33,359 nucleotides of DNA from Bacteroidota bacterium (GCA_023453665.1 JAEXTA010000213.1:1-33359), one strand, 5' to 3'. Counted from the first letter of the stretch, positions 7,514 to 15,913 are shown. Notes: generated from the letters alone by a model not told the origin. Program-made: numbers and translations.

Positions 7514-7760
7514 AAAATTATCAGTAATGCTAAGATTGATAGGTCATTATTAAGAATATTTTCTGCTGGGACAGTAAAAAGAAATTTAGCGTTAAGAAAA
7601 TGTAAAACTTTAGAAATGAACAAGACAAGATGAAATAAATTATTTTACCGATAAAAGGTTTATACACAATTGATGATTTAACTTCTATCTCAAACCCGTA
7701 TTAGTTATTTTTGAACAAGAGAATTAAAAATTTCTCAGCGTAAAAAGAGGAGAGAATATA
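7514..7760 (+). other. Upstream region of the oxidoreductase operon
   Basis: AT-rich non-coding DNA between the hipBST operator and iorA. A -7-like TATTTTTG is at 7706-7713, about 50 bases before the ATG, but no good TTTG lies 19-21 bases upstream, so the promoter call is weak. An AGAGGAGAG ribosome-binding sequence lies just before the iorA ATG. No ORF with a plausible start signal was seen. Confidence 0.4.
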
Positions 7761-9380
7761 ATGGATAAACTTTTATTGCTCGGCGCTGAAGCCATAGCAC
7801 AGGGGGCAATTGACGGGGGAATGTCAGGGATCTATGCATACCCCGGAACACCTTCAACAGAAATCACGGAATATGTACAACACAGCAGATTTGCTGATGA
7901 AAGAAAAATTCACAGTCAGTGGTCAGCAAATGAAAAAACTGCAATGGAAGCAGCACTAGGGATGAGTTATGCCGGCAAACGTACCATGGTCTGTATGAAA
8001 CACGTAGGATTAAATGTTGCAGCCGATGCTTTCATCAACTCAGCAATAACAGGCGTGAATGGGGGACTCATCGTTGCAGTTGCCGATGACCCTTCTATGC
8101 ATTCATCACAGAATGAACAAGACTCACGGTTCTTCGGTAAGTTTGCTATGATTCCGATACTTGAGCCATCCAATCAACAGGAATGTTATGATATGGCTTA
8201 CGAAGGGTTTGAACTTTCTGAAAAATATAAAATTCCTGTCATGATAAGACTGACAACCCGTCTTTCACACTCTCGTTCTGGTGTTGAAACAAGACCGGTC
8301 AAAGAACAAAATAAGCTTTCTTATCCATCTGACCCGATTCAGTTTGTACTTCTTCCTTCAAATGCACGAAAAAGGTATAAAGGATTATTATCGGTTCAAT
8401 CACTGCTCGAGCAGGCATCTGAAAGGTCTGTTTATAACACATATTTTCCAGGGAGAGATAAATCGCTGGGTATCATTGCGTGTGGAATTGCTTACAATTA
8501 TCTCAAAGAAAATTATCCCGATAGAAAATCACGTAACCCGGTACTTCAGATTAATCAATATCCGTTACCTTATTCAAAGGTAGAGCGTATAGTAAATGAA
8601 TGTGAAAAAGTTTTAGTCCTTGAAGATGGTTATCCGTTAGTTGAAGAAATGTTAAAAGGATATCTTGACAAGACAGGTAAAATCATCGGACGGTTAGATG
8701 GAACAATTCCACGAGACGGTGAATTAAATCCTGACATAGTAGCAAAGGCTATAGGGTTGCCTGTCAAATCAGGATTGAAAGTTCCATCAATTATAGCGAA
8801 CAGACCGCCGGAACTTTGTGCCGGATGCAGTCATCGCGATGTCTATTCAGCATTAAATGAAACAATGAAAGAATTCGGCAGTCAAAAAGTTTTTTCCGAT
8901 ATAGGATGTTACACACTTGGAGCGCTTCCGCCCTGGAATTCAATTAACTCTTGTGTTGACATGGGTGCGTCAATCACAATGGCTAAAGGTGCTTCTGATG
9001 CCGGTGTTCGTCCTGCAATAGCTGTAATTGGCGATTCAACTTTTACACACAGCGGAATGACGGCTTTGCTTGATGCTGTTGTTGAAAACACTCCGATGAC
9101 AGTTATCATCTCAGATAATTCAACAACCGGAATGACTGGCGGACAAACATCACACGCAACAGGAAGACTTGAAGAAATATGTATAGGTCTTGGTGTTAAA
9201 CCGGAACATGTTAGAGTTCTTACTCCGCTTCCAAAATATCATGATGATATGGTGAAAGTGCTGAGAGAAGAAATGGTTTATGAGGGAGTGTCAGTAATCA
9301 TTCCAAGACGAGAATGTATTCAGACAATTGGTCGCAGTAAGAAGGAACAGAAAGTAAAAGTTGAAGAGACAATCAAATAA
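7761..9380 (+). CDS. iorA: Indolepyruvate-type 2-oxoacid oxidoreductase, alpha subunit, no ferredoxin domain
   Basis: A 539-residue thiamine-diphosphate enzyme of the IorA family, which oxidatively decarboxylates aryl pyruvates (from Trp, Phe, Tyr) to acyl-CoA. The N-terminal pyrimidine-binding domain has G-M-S-G-I-Y-A-Y-P-G-T-P-S-T-E; the pyrophosphate-binding domain has C-A-G-C-S-H-R-D-V-Y and the ThDP motif G-D-S-T-F-T-H-S-G to D-N-S-T-T-G-M-T-G-G-Q. IorA proteins normally run to 600 or more residues and end in a double 4Fe-4S ferredoxin domain. Here the chain ends after R-R-E-C-I-Q-T-I-G-R-S-K-K with no CxxCxxC motif. The partner beta gene follows. The start is supported by AGAGGAGAG. Confidence 0.85.
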   Translation: MDKLLLLGAEAIAQGAIDGGMSGIYAYPGTPSTEITEYVQHSRFADERKIHSQWSANEKTAMEAALGMSYAGKRTMVCMKHVGLNVAADAFINSAITGVNGGLIVAVADDPSMHSSQNEQDSRFFGKFAMIPILEPSNQQECYDMAYEGFELSEKYKIPVMIRLTTRLSHSRSGVETRPVKEQNKLSYPSDPIQFVLLPSNARKRYKGLLSVQSLLEQASERSVYNTYFPGRDKSLGIIACGIAYNYLKENYPDRKSRNPVLQINQYPLPYSKVERIVNECEKVLVLEDGYPLVEEMLKGYLDKTGKIIGRLDGTIPRDGELNPDIVAKAIGLPVKSGLKVPSIIANRPPELCAGCSHRDVYSALNETMKEFGSQKVFSDIGCYTLGALPPWNSINSCVDMGASITMAKGASDAGVRPAIAVIGDSTFTHSGMTALLDAVVENTPMTVIISDNSTTGMTGGQTSHATGRLEEICIGLGVKPEHVRVLTPLPKYHDDMVKVLREEMVYEGVSVIIPRRECIQTIGRSKKEQKVKVEETIK

Positions 9381-9396
9381 AAATTTAATAATCTAT

Positions 9397-9434
9397 GTCA
9401 GGCTGCCCGTCCCAGGCGGGTGTTGAAGACTGAC
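9397..9434. repeat. Hairpin repeat, copy A
   Basis: GTCAGGCT (9397-9404) and AGACTGAC (9427-9434) form an 8-bp stem with one mismatch, enclosing a smaller GCCCG/CGGGT pairing. It lies in the 106-base gap between the two oxidoreductase subunit genes and directly abuts the next hairpin. The outer arms match the GTCA...TGAC pattern of the other copies in the window. It may be a REP-like element or an intra-operon mRNA structure. Confidence 0.5.
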
Positions 9435-9461
9435 GTCACACTTCGATAAACTCAGTGTGAC
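9435..9461. repeat. Hairpin repeat, copy B
   Basis: GTCACACT (9435-9442) pairs perfectly with AGTGTGAC (9454-9461) around an 11-base loop containing CGATAAACTC. The layout GTCA..CTTCGA..CTCAG..TGAC recurs at 15914-15942 and 15965-16006. This type of short palindromic intergenic repeat is common in Bacteroidota genomes. No T-tract follows, so it is unlikely to be a terminator. Confidence 0.65.
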
Positions 9462-9486
9462 AAAGGAAAATCAGTAGGTTATCAAT

Positions 9487-10077
9487 ATGAAATCAGACAT
9501 AATACTATCAGGGGTTGGCGGACAGGGAATACTTTCAATAGCTGCGACAATAGGAATGGCAGCGCTTGAAAATCAACTTTATTTAAAACAGGCGGAAGTT
9601 CACGGTATGAGTCAGCGCGGCGGTGCGGTTCAATCACATCTTAGAATTTCTGAAAAAGAAATTGCGAGCGATTTAATTCCTGAAGGAAGAGCAGACATAA
9701 TAATTTCTGTTGAACCGATGGAATCACTTCGTTACCTGCCCTGGCTTTCGGAAAACGGATGGCTTGTTACAAATACAACGCCGTTTATAAATGTTCCTGA
9801 TTACCCTGATATGAAGGATATACTCGCAGAGATTGAGAAACTTCCGCATCACATAGCAATTAATGCAGATGAAATTGCAAGGCAGGTTAAGTCGCCCCGC
9901 TCATCAAACATTGTAATGCTCGGTGCAGCATCTCCTTTTGTGGACATTCCTTATGAATCACTTGAAATTGGAATAAAAAAAATATTCGGAAGAAAAGGAG
10001 AGAAAGTTGTTCAGTTGAATCTTGATGCTTTAAAGGCAGGAAGAGAATTCGCTCTTGAGCATAAGGGAGTTTCTTAA
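9487..10077 (+). CDS. iorB: Indolepyruvate-type 2-oxoacid oxidoreductase, beta (gamma-domain) subunit
   Basis: A 196-residue subunit of the pyruvate ferredoxin/flavodoxin oxidoreductase gamma-domain family. It begins with I-I-L-S-G-V-G-G-Q-G-I-L-S-I-A and carries the conserved K-Q-A-E-V-H-G-M-S-Q-R-G-G-A-V-Q-S-H segment, both diagnostic of IorB. This subunit forms the CoA-handling half of the active complex with the alpha subunit encoded 106 bases upstream. Length is normal. The intervening gap is larger than usual for such a pair because it carries two back-to-back hairpin repeats. Electron acceptor is uncertain since the alpha subunit has no ferredoxin domain. Confidence 0.9.
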   Translation: MKSDIILSGVGGQGILSIAATIGMAALENQLYLKQAEVHGMSQRGGAVQSHLRISEKEIASDLIPEGRADIIISVEPMESLRYLPWLSENGWLVTNTTPFINVPDYPDMKDILAEIEKLPHHIAINADEIARQVKSPRSSNIVMLGAASPFVDIPYESLEIGIKKIFGRKGEKVVQLNLDALKAGREFALEHKGVS

Positions 10078-10108
10078 CCACAAAATATTTTTTTCGGTTA
10101 AAAATTTA

Positions 10109-10148
10109 GTGCTCTTTGTAGTTAAAATATGTTTACTACAAAGAGCAC
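10109..10148. terminator. Long hairpin between convergent genes
   Basis: GTGCTCTTTGTAGT (10109-10122) pairs perfectly with ACTACAAAGAGCAC (10135-10148) around a 12-base AT-rich loop. It lies between the stop codons of iorB and the convergent OPT transporter gene. There is no clear T-tract on the plus side; on the minus side TAAATTTTT follows. It probably acts as a two-way terminator or mRNA 3' end stabiliser. Confidence 0.6.
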
Positions 10149-10158
10149 AGCAAACAAT

Positions 10159-12150
10159 TTAGTCTGAATCCGGCTTTCCTCTCAACGAATCCCAAATCAT
10201 ATAGGCACAAAGTAGAGCGAACATAATCAAACCGATTAATTCTGCGGAATGTGATTCAAACCATGTAGTGTCAACCCAGTTAAGACCGAAGAATTTTAAA
10301 AATGCACTTGCAACGCCCAATAAGGCGCCTCCCGCAATAAACCCTGAGGCAATTAATGTCCCACGTTCTCGCCTTGCAGTATTTACTTTTTCATCTTTAC
10401 TTCTTGTAGAAACAAAGTGTGCGATTAAGCCACCAACTAATAAAGGAGTATTTAATTCCATTGGGAGATACATTCCAAGTGCAAATGCAAGAGCAGGAAT
10501 CTTAATCATCGTTAGAACTAGGGCTAATATTGCACCAACAATATATAATGTCCATGGTGCTGGCTGCTGGTCCATCAAAGGTTGTATAACTGCTGCCATT
10601 GCGTTTGCCTGAGGAGCTGCGAGTGAATTTGAGCCACTGAAGCCATAGACATCATTTAACATCATAATCACCAGACCAACACTTAATGCTGATACCAAAA
10701 CACCTAAAAATTTCCATTGTTCCTGGTGTTTTGGTGTTGAACCAAGCCAGTATCCAACTTTAAGGTCAGTTATAAACCCGCCCGCCATTGACAATGCTGT
10801 GCAGACAACGCCGCCAATTATCAATGCGGCAATCATTCCCTGTTCACCTTTTAATCCGACGGAAGTAAGAATTATTGAAGATAAAATTAATGTCATCAAC
10901 GTCATCCCGCTAACAGGGTTTGTACCGACAATTGCGATTGCGTTTGCTGCAACTGTTGTAAACAAAAATGAAATGATAAGTACGATTAACAAACCTGTAA
11001 TAGCCCAGCCAAGATTATCAACAACACCAAGATGGAAGAATACAAATAATAAAATTGCGCTAACGATGATACCAATCATTATCACTTTCATTGATACATC
11101 TTTTTGCGTACGGATTCCGCCTTCCAAACCGGTTTTCTTTTCAAAAATTTCTTTGAAACCTAATGACAAAGCAGATTTAATAATTTTTGATGAACGGATA
11201 ATTCCGATTATTCCTGCCATAGCAATTCCGCCGATACCAACGTGACGAACATACTGCCTGAAAATTTCTTCTGCACTCATTGCTGAGATTATTTTTGTCG
11301 CACCAGTTCCGAATGGTTCTGTTAAACCTGCCCCGATATATGATACAACAGGTACAAGTAAATACCATGATAGGAATGAACCTGCGGCGATGATCGCAGA
11401 GTATTTTAAACCTACTATGTAACCAAGCCCCATAACTGCGGCGCCTACATTCAACCTGAAAACTAATTTGAATTTGTCGGCAAGCATTTCACCGACTCCA
11501 ACAACACGTGTTGTAAAGGTTTCACTCCACCAACCAAATGTTGCAATTATAAAATCATAAACACCGCCGATTAGTCCGCTTACAACAAGTACTAATGCCT
11601 GCTTGCCGCCTTTTTCGCCGGCGACTAAAATTTCGGTTGTAGCTGTTGCTTCAGGGAATGGAAATTTTCCATGCATTTCCGAAACAAAATATTTTCTGAA
11701 AGGTATCAGAAATAAAATTCCGAGTATTCCTCCAAAAGCAGATGCAAGAAATATCTGGTAAAAGTGGACATTAAGATTAAGAATGTACAAAGCAGGAATT
11801 GTAAAGATCGCTCCTGCTACAATTAAACCGGAACTTTGTCCAATCGACTGAATAATTATATTCTGACCAAGTGAACCTTTTATTTTTAACAATGTTGAAA
11901 CACCAACCGCAATTATTGCAATTGGTATAGCAGCTTCAAATACCTGTCCGATTTTTAAACCGAGATATGCTGCTGCAGCAGAAAATAATGATGCCATTAG
12001 TAAACCGAAGATAACGGAGTAAGGTGTTATCTCCTGTGGAGTTTGCGCCGCAGGCATTATCGGATGATATTCTTCTCCCGGCTTTAACTCAGTGTACGCA
12101 TTGGAAGGAAGCCCTGTTGAGCTTGCATTCGGGGTATGGTCATGACTCAT
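10159..12150 (-). CDS. OPT-family oligopeptide transporter
   Basis: A 663-residue membrane protein of the OPT superfamily, probably importing small peptides or related compounds by cation symport. After a ~35-residue polar N terminus rich in His and Pro, there are about 14-16 hydrophobic segments. Recognisable features are T-P-Y-S-V-I-F-G-L-L-M-A near the first helix, K-I-G-Q-V-F-E-A-A-I-P, F-P-E-A-T-A-T-T-E-I-L, and G-T-N-P-V-S-G-M-T. These match the prokaryotic OPT proteins. Length fits. The gene follows a small unknown membrane protein gene by 23 bases on the same strand. Substrate is inferred from family only. Confidence 0.9.
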   Translation of the reverse strand: MSHDHTPNASSTGLPSNAYTELKPGEEYHPIMPAAQTPQEITPYSVIFGLLMASLFSAAAAYLGLKIGQVFEAAIPIAIIAVGVSTLLKIKGSLGQNIIIQSIGQSSGLIVAGAIFTIPALYILNLNVHFYQIFLASAFGGILGILFLIPFRKYFVSEMHGKFPFPEATATTEILVAGEKGGKQALVLVVSGLIGGVYDFIIATFGWWSETFTTRVVGVGEMLADKFKLVFRLNVGAAVMGLGYIVGLKYSAIIAAGSFLSWYLLVPVVSYIGAGLTEPFGTGATKIISAMSAEEIFRQYVRHVGIGGIAMAGIIGIIRSSKIIKSALSLGFKEIFEKKTGLEGGIRTQKDVSMKVIMIGIIVSAILLFVFFHLGVVDNLGWAITGLLIVLIISFLFTTVAANAIAIVGTNPVSGMTLMTLILSSIILTSVGLKGEQGMIAALIIGGVVCTALSMAGGFITDLKVGYWLGSTPKHQEQWKFLGVLVSALSVGLVIMMLNDVYGFSGSNSLAAPQANAMAAVIQPLMDQQPAPWTLYIVGAILALVLTMIKIPALAFALGMYLPMELNTPLLVGGLIAHFVSTRSKDEKVNTARRERGTLIASGFIAGGALLGVASAFLKFFGLNWVDTTWFESHSAELIGLIMFALLCAYMIWDSLRGKPDSD

Positions 12151-12173
12151 ACTTTATTCCTTCAGAAATTATT

Positions 12174-13013
12174 TTAGTTAAGTTGATTAATGTTTTCAGG
12201 TTCTTGTTTTTCCTGGTCAAGTTTATTGTAATCAAGTTCTGAACCGAACATGCTGTGTGGAATAAGATAAACAACAAGCAGCAAAATTGAAGCAGCTAAA
12301 GTCCAGCGTTCCGGTTTTTGTGATTTATACAAAGCAACAAGTGCAATGATCCATCCTATCAAGGCAATAAGGGTTTTGTTATCTGTCAGATCAGTACCGA
12401 ACGGAAAGCCTGTCCAGAAGGCTCCGAACGCATAGTATTGTGTTATTGGTCCGAGTATCATTCCGCCAACAATTAGAAAAAATAATGTGATGAATGTAAG
12501 TCGTTTTAATTTTCGTTGCGGATTAAAAAATTCCAAACCTGTTCTTGTTGATAACAACATTGTTCCGAACATTGCGATTATGTGCGGAATCAAAATGAAC
12601 ATAGGAACGTCATTTTTAAATCTTATAACTAGATGTTCGTCTTTTGGAATCTGAATTTCGTCTTCACCCTCACTTAATTGAACGAAGTATTCTAACTTTC
12701 CCGCTGATGGTTGTTTTGGAAGTGATGACTGAAGTTTACCATCGTTGTAGGTCATTGTAACTACTGCGAACTCATCATTGGTCTTAAATCTTTTCCAGAA
12801 CAACTTACCACCGATCATATTATTCTTAACTTCTATTTCAACAGGACAGTCAGATGAAGTGCTGTGGCTGCGCTCAAAGCGATAATTGATTTCTTCATTA
12901 CTGAAATTGATTTTACCTGAGAGGGGATAAGTAGGACCGGTCGTACGCTGATAATATACTCCACCAAGAGTAATAACTACAGCAATAATCCAAAACAAAA
13001 TTGTTCTTCGCAT
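12174..13013 (-). CDS. Membrane protein of unknown function upstream of the OPT transporter
   Basis: I do not recognise this 279-residue protein. It has an N-terminal hydrophobic segment (about 4-20), then a ~110-residue polar region predicted to be extracytoplasmic with beta-type sequence (E-V-K-N-N-M-I-G-G-K-L-F-W-K-R-F-K), and four hydrophobic segments at about 134-153, 168-190, 208-226 and 236-254. The C-terminal tail is charged and rich in E, Q and N. It lies 23 bases upstream of the OPT gene on the same strand, so the two are probably co-transcribed and it may be an accessory protein for the transporter. That link rests on position alone. Confidence 0.7.
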   Translation of the reverse strand: MRRTILFWIIAVVITLGGVYYQRTTGPTYPLSGKINFSNEEINYRFERSHSTSSDCPVEIEVKNNMIGGKLFWKRFKTNDEFAVVTMTYNDGKLQSSLPKQPSAGKLEYFVQLSEGEDEIQIPKDEHLVIRFKNDVPMFILIPHIIAMFGTMLLSTRTGLEFFNPQRKLKRLTFITLFFLIVGGMILGPITQYYAFGAFWTGFPFGTDLTDNKTLIALIGWIIALVALYKSQKPERWTLAASILLLVVYLIPHSMFGSELDYNKLDQEKQEPENINQLN

Positions 13014-13115
13014 AAACTCCGGTATTAAAAAAGCTTTTCAAACTTAATAAGAAAATGAGAGGAATACTATAAATAATAATATCCTAGTAATAAATCATTT
13101 CACTATTTTTGAACT

Positions 13116-13793
13116 ATGAATGGAAAACTTTATCTCGTATCAACACCGATTGGGAATTATGAGGACATTACTCTCCGAGCGCTTCGCGTTCTTAAAGAAT
13201 GCGATTTTATAATTTGTGAAGAGTACAAAGAAGCGAGAAGATTTCTTTCTCACTACAAAATTGAGAAGGAATTAATCTCTCTTAACGAACACAATGAAAA
13301 AGAAACAACCGAAGAGATTATTCAAAAATTATCAGAGGGAAAATTCGCCGCGTTAATTTCTGATTGCGGAACACCTTTATTTTCAGACCCCGGACATTTG
13401 CTGGTAGATTTATGTATTGGATATAATGTAGATATCATACCGGTTCCTGGCGCAAGTTCAATTTTAACAGCTCTGACAGCTTCCGGTTTAGATTTTGAAA
13501 AATTTTATTACTACGGCTGGCTTTCACCAAAAAAAGAAGAACGAAGAAACCAGTTATTTCATTTGAAAAAAAGAAATGAAACAATTGTGCTGATGGAAAC
13601 TCCATACAGATTAAAAGCCCTTCTATCGGATATTGTAAAGATACTTGGCGCAAGTACTCGGTGTGTACTTGCTTATGAACTGACAAAGACAAAAGAAAAA
13701 TTTTACCGCGGAACAGCTGCACAAATTTTGGGTATTGCTGAGAAAGCAAATCTCAAAGGAGAGTTTGTTTTACTGCTGGACTTACAACGATAG
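13116..13793 (+). CDS. RsmI-like SAM-dependent methyltransferase
   Basis: A 225-residue tetrapyrrole-methylase-fold protein related to RsmI, which 2'-O-methylates C1402 of 16S rRNA. L-Y-L-V-S-T-P-I-G-N-Y-E-D-I-T-L-R-A at the start, S-D-C-G-T-P-L-F-S-D-P-G, the V-P-G-A-S-S-I-L-T-A-L loop, and K-G-E-F-V-L-L-L at the end all fit. Two things differ from classical RsmI: the A-E-D-T-R segment is C-E-E-Y-K, and the ~50-residue C-terminal domain is missing (E. coli RsmI is about 286 residues). It could be a shorter RsmI or a paralog with another RNA target. A TATTTTTG at 13104-13111 lies just five bases before the ATG. The next gene follows by 18 bases. Confidence 0.75.
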   Translation: MNGKLYLVSTPIGNYEDITLRALRVLKECDFIICEEYKEARRFLSHYKIEKELISLNEHNEKETTEEIIQKLSEGKFAALISDCGTPLFSDPGHLLVDLCIGYNVDIIPVPGASSILTALTASGLDFEKFYYYGWLSPKKEERRNQLFHLKKRNETIVLMETPYRLKALLSDIVKILGASTRCVLAYELTKTKEKFYRGTAAQILGIAEKANLKGEFVLLLDLQR

Positions 13794-13811
13794 ATAGACT
13801 GAAAGAAAATT

Positions 13812-14441
13812 ATGTCTGCAAAACTCTGTCCCAAAATTATTCTTGAAGGTACACGCCTCACATTTAAAACTGAAATTGCTTTCGCACTTAATGAACATCC
13901 GCGGATTGTTGGTCCCAGAAAATATAAATATCATTCCCCAATTATTTCTGCTGAGTGGTGCGCATTCACAAATTTTCCGTGGGGAAGAGGTTTGATTAAC
14001 TTCGATCCGCAGGAAGAAGCGCTTGCTATGGAAACATATCACACCTGGCTTCGTCTATTTGAACTGCAAAAATATTATTCGTGGATTGTTGATCGTTTTC
14101 ATATTTCAACCAAAGCACATCAACTTCAATATCACAAAAAGGAATATGACTTCAGGTGGATAGAAGAACGTTTGTTAGCTTTAGGTTTTCATCTTGTTTT
14201 CTGCAATCGAACCCCGGAATCATTCGCATCGGCAAGAGAAGAGCGTTTAAAAGTATCGGGTAAACCGGAGCAATATGATAATCTTTCTTTCTTTGCAGAA
14301 GAACAAAAATTAATGAAACGGCTTGTTGATGAAAGTATTCTCCCGGTTTTAGAAGTAGATGTTTCTGATAACAGCATTTCAAATGCAGTTGAAAAAATCG
14401 CTGACTGGCTTGAACAAACCGGCGGTTTGTACGCCAGGTAA
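13812..14441 (+). CDS. dTMP-kinase-like P-loop protein with degenerate Walker A
   Basis: A 209-residue protein with the outline of a thymidylate kinase-like nucleotide kinase. A beta strand I-I-L-E-G leads into G13-T-R-L-T-F-K19-T20, where a normal Walker A would be GxxxxGK(S/T); the second Gly is Phe. A D94-R95-F-H-I-S motif follows, like the DR motif of thymidylate kinases, and the C-terminal part (A-R-E-E-R-L, then a helix and V-D-V-S-D-N-S near 165-195) matches the lid and last strand of that fold. It may be catalytically altered or a pseudoenzyme. It lies 18 bases after the RsmI-like gene and converges with rlmD, stop to stop, with one base between. Function unknown. Confidence 0.6.
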   Translation: MSAKLCPKIILEGTRLTFKTEIAFALNEHPRIVGPRKYKYHSPIISAEWCAFTNFPWGRGLINFDPQEEALAMETYHTWLRLFELQKYYSWIVDRFHISTKAHQLQYHKKEYDFRWIEERLLALGFHLVFCNRTPESFASAREERLKVSGKPEQYDNLSFFAEEQKLMKRLVDESILPVLEVDVSDNSISNAVEKIADWLEQTGGLYAR

Positions 14442-14442
14442 T

Positions 14443-15897
14443 TCAAGCTTTAATCAGAAGTGCGGCATTTTCAATGTGATATGTATGCGGGAACATATCA
14501 ACAGGACACATCTTTACTAACTTATATCCTGCGGCAATAAAATCTTTTACATCCCTTGCCTGCGTTGCCGGGTTACAACTGATGTACACAATTTTAAAAG
14601 GCGAAAGAGTAACTACATCACTGATAGTTGTTTTGTGCATCCCGCTTCTTGGCGGATCAATGATAACCGTTTCCGGCAGTTTAAGCTGGTATTCATTTAT
14701 CAGTTTTAGAAAAGATTTATTCAAATCAGCAGTCTTACATTCAACATTATTTACATTGTTAAGTTCTAGATTGTGATGTGCATCTTCAACTGCGGAACGA
14801 ACAGTTTCAAACCCAACAACTTCTTTTACAAGCTTTGATATAAAAATGGAAATTGTTCCTGCACCGGAATAGAGATCATACACAATTTCCTTCCCGTTAA
14901 ATTGTGCAAAGTCAACTGCAGTCTGATAAAGAACTTCAGCTTGTTTTGTGTTCGTCTGGAAAAATGAATTTGAACTTATGCGGAATTTGTAATTCCCTAT
15001 TTTGTCATGAATTATTCCATCACCGATAAATACTTTCTCAAAATCACCAACAGCAACAGCAGCTTTTTTAAGATTGATATTGTTCACAACAGTTGTAACC
15101 TGTTTAAATCTTCTTACAAGTTCTTTTGAGTAAGCCCTGACAAGATCATCATCTTCATAAAATGTAACAAGGTTGACCATTACTTCCGGAAGATGCTGTG
15201 ATTGTCTAATAACAAGGTTGCGTAAAAATCCTGTGTGAGTTTTTGTATCGTACGCATCTTTTCCCGATTCAATAAAAAATTTTCTTGTAAAGTTTAATAT
15301 TCTGTTACTCAGTTCAGATTGAAGAAGACAGTTTTCTACGTTGATTACTTTATCATATAGACCCGGTACATGCAGACCAAGCGCAAAAGGGTCGCTGTAT
15401 TTTTGTTTGCTTGCTATCTCAGAAGGGGTAAGCCATCTCTTTTTTGTGAAAGAAAACTCCATCTTATTCCGGTAGAAAAAAATATTTTCAGAGGGTTTTA
15501 TTGGTTCGATTACAGGATCATCAACTCCGCCTATTTTTTGAAAAACTTCTTTAACCTGCATTTGCTTATAACGAAGCTGAGCTTCATAACTGATATCCTG
15601 CTGTTTGCATCCGCCGCAGTAATTAAAATAGATGCAGTCAGGTTTTATTCTGTCAGAAGATGGATTGATCACTTCAACAACTTTTGCTTCAGCATAATTT
15701 TTTTTGATAGCAGTTAGTTTTGCTTTTACGGTATCTCCGGGATAAGAACCATCAACAAACACCACATAGTTGGGTTCTTCATCTTCACGAAATTCATCAG
15801 GAAAAAATAAAGAGCTTTTTATCCTTGCAATTCCTCTTCCTTCAAAAGCATAACTGCTGATGTTTAATTCGAACTCATCACCTTTTTTAATATTCAT
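14443..15897 (-). CDS. rlmD: 23S rRNA (uracil-C5)-methyltransferase, RlmD/TrmA family
   Basis: A 484-residue RNA m5U methyltransferase. Residues 1-80 form a TRAM RNA-binding domain (K-K-G-D-E-F-E-L-N, G-R-G-I-A-R). An Fe-S cluster site follows, C88-x5-C94-G-G-C97, with a fourth Cys in E-N-C-L-L-Q. The SAM-binding motif is Y-D-L-Y-S-G-A-G-T-I-S-I-F, and the catalytic Cys sits in Y-I-S-C-N-P-A-T-Q-A-R-D. This architecture fits the RlmD/RlmCD/RumA group that methylates U1939 (or U747) of 23S rRNA; which uridine is methylated cannot be told from sequence. Length is slightly above E. coli RlmD. Two hairpin repeats lie directly upstream. Confidence 0.9.
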   Translation of the reverse strand: MNIKKGDEFELNISSYAFEGRGIARIKSSLFFPDEFREDEEPNYVVFVDGSYPGDTVKAKLTAIKKNYAEAKVVEVINPSSDRIKPDCIYFNYCGGCKQQDISYEAQLRYKQMQVKEVFQKIGGVDDPVIEPIKPSENIFFYRNKMEFSFTKKRWLTPSEIASKQKYSDPFALGLHVPGLYDKVINVENCLLQSELSNRILNFTRKFFIESGKDAYDTKTHTGFLRNLVIRQSQHLPEVMVNLVTFYEDDDLVRAYSKELVRRFKQVTTVVNNINLKKAAVAVGDFEKVFIGDGIIHDKIGNYKFRISSNSFFQTNTKQAEVLYQTAVDFAQFNGKEIVYDLYSGAGTISIFISKLVKEVVGFETVRSAVEDAHHNLELNNVNNVECKTADLNKSFLKLINEYQLKLPETVIIDPPRSGMHKTTISDVVTLSPFKIVYISCNPATQARDVKDFIAAGYKLVKMCPVDMFPHTYHIENAALLIKA

Positions 15898-15913
15898 TTC
15901 AGACTTTGCTCAT

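Noticed and set aside
5955..7760. A mobile element carrying hipBST
   Set aside because: No transposase, integrase, tRNA target or flanking direct repeats were seen; only the compact gene packing at 5954/5955 hints at insertion.
9435..9461. Rho-independent terminator between iorA and iorB
   Set aside because: The hairpin has no T-tract on the plus strand, and the pattern recurs as a repeat elsewhere.
10799..11245. 148-residue plus-strand ORF
   Set aside because: It is the antisense shadow of the OPT transporter; its P/I/T-rich translation is typical of reading a membrane protein gene backwards.
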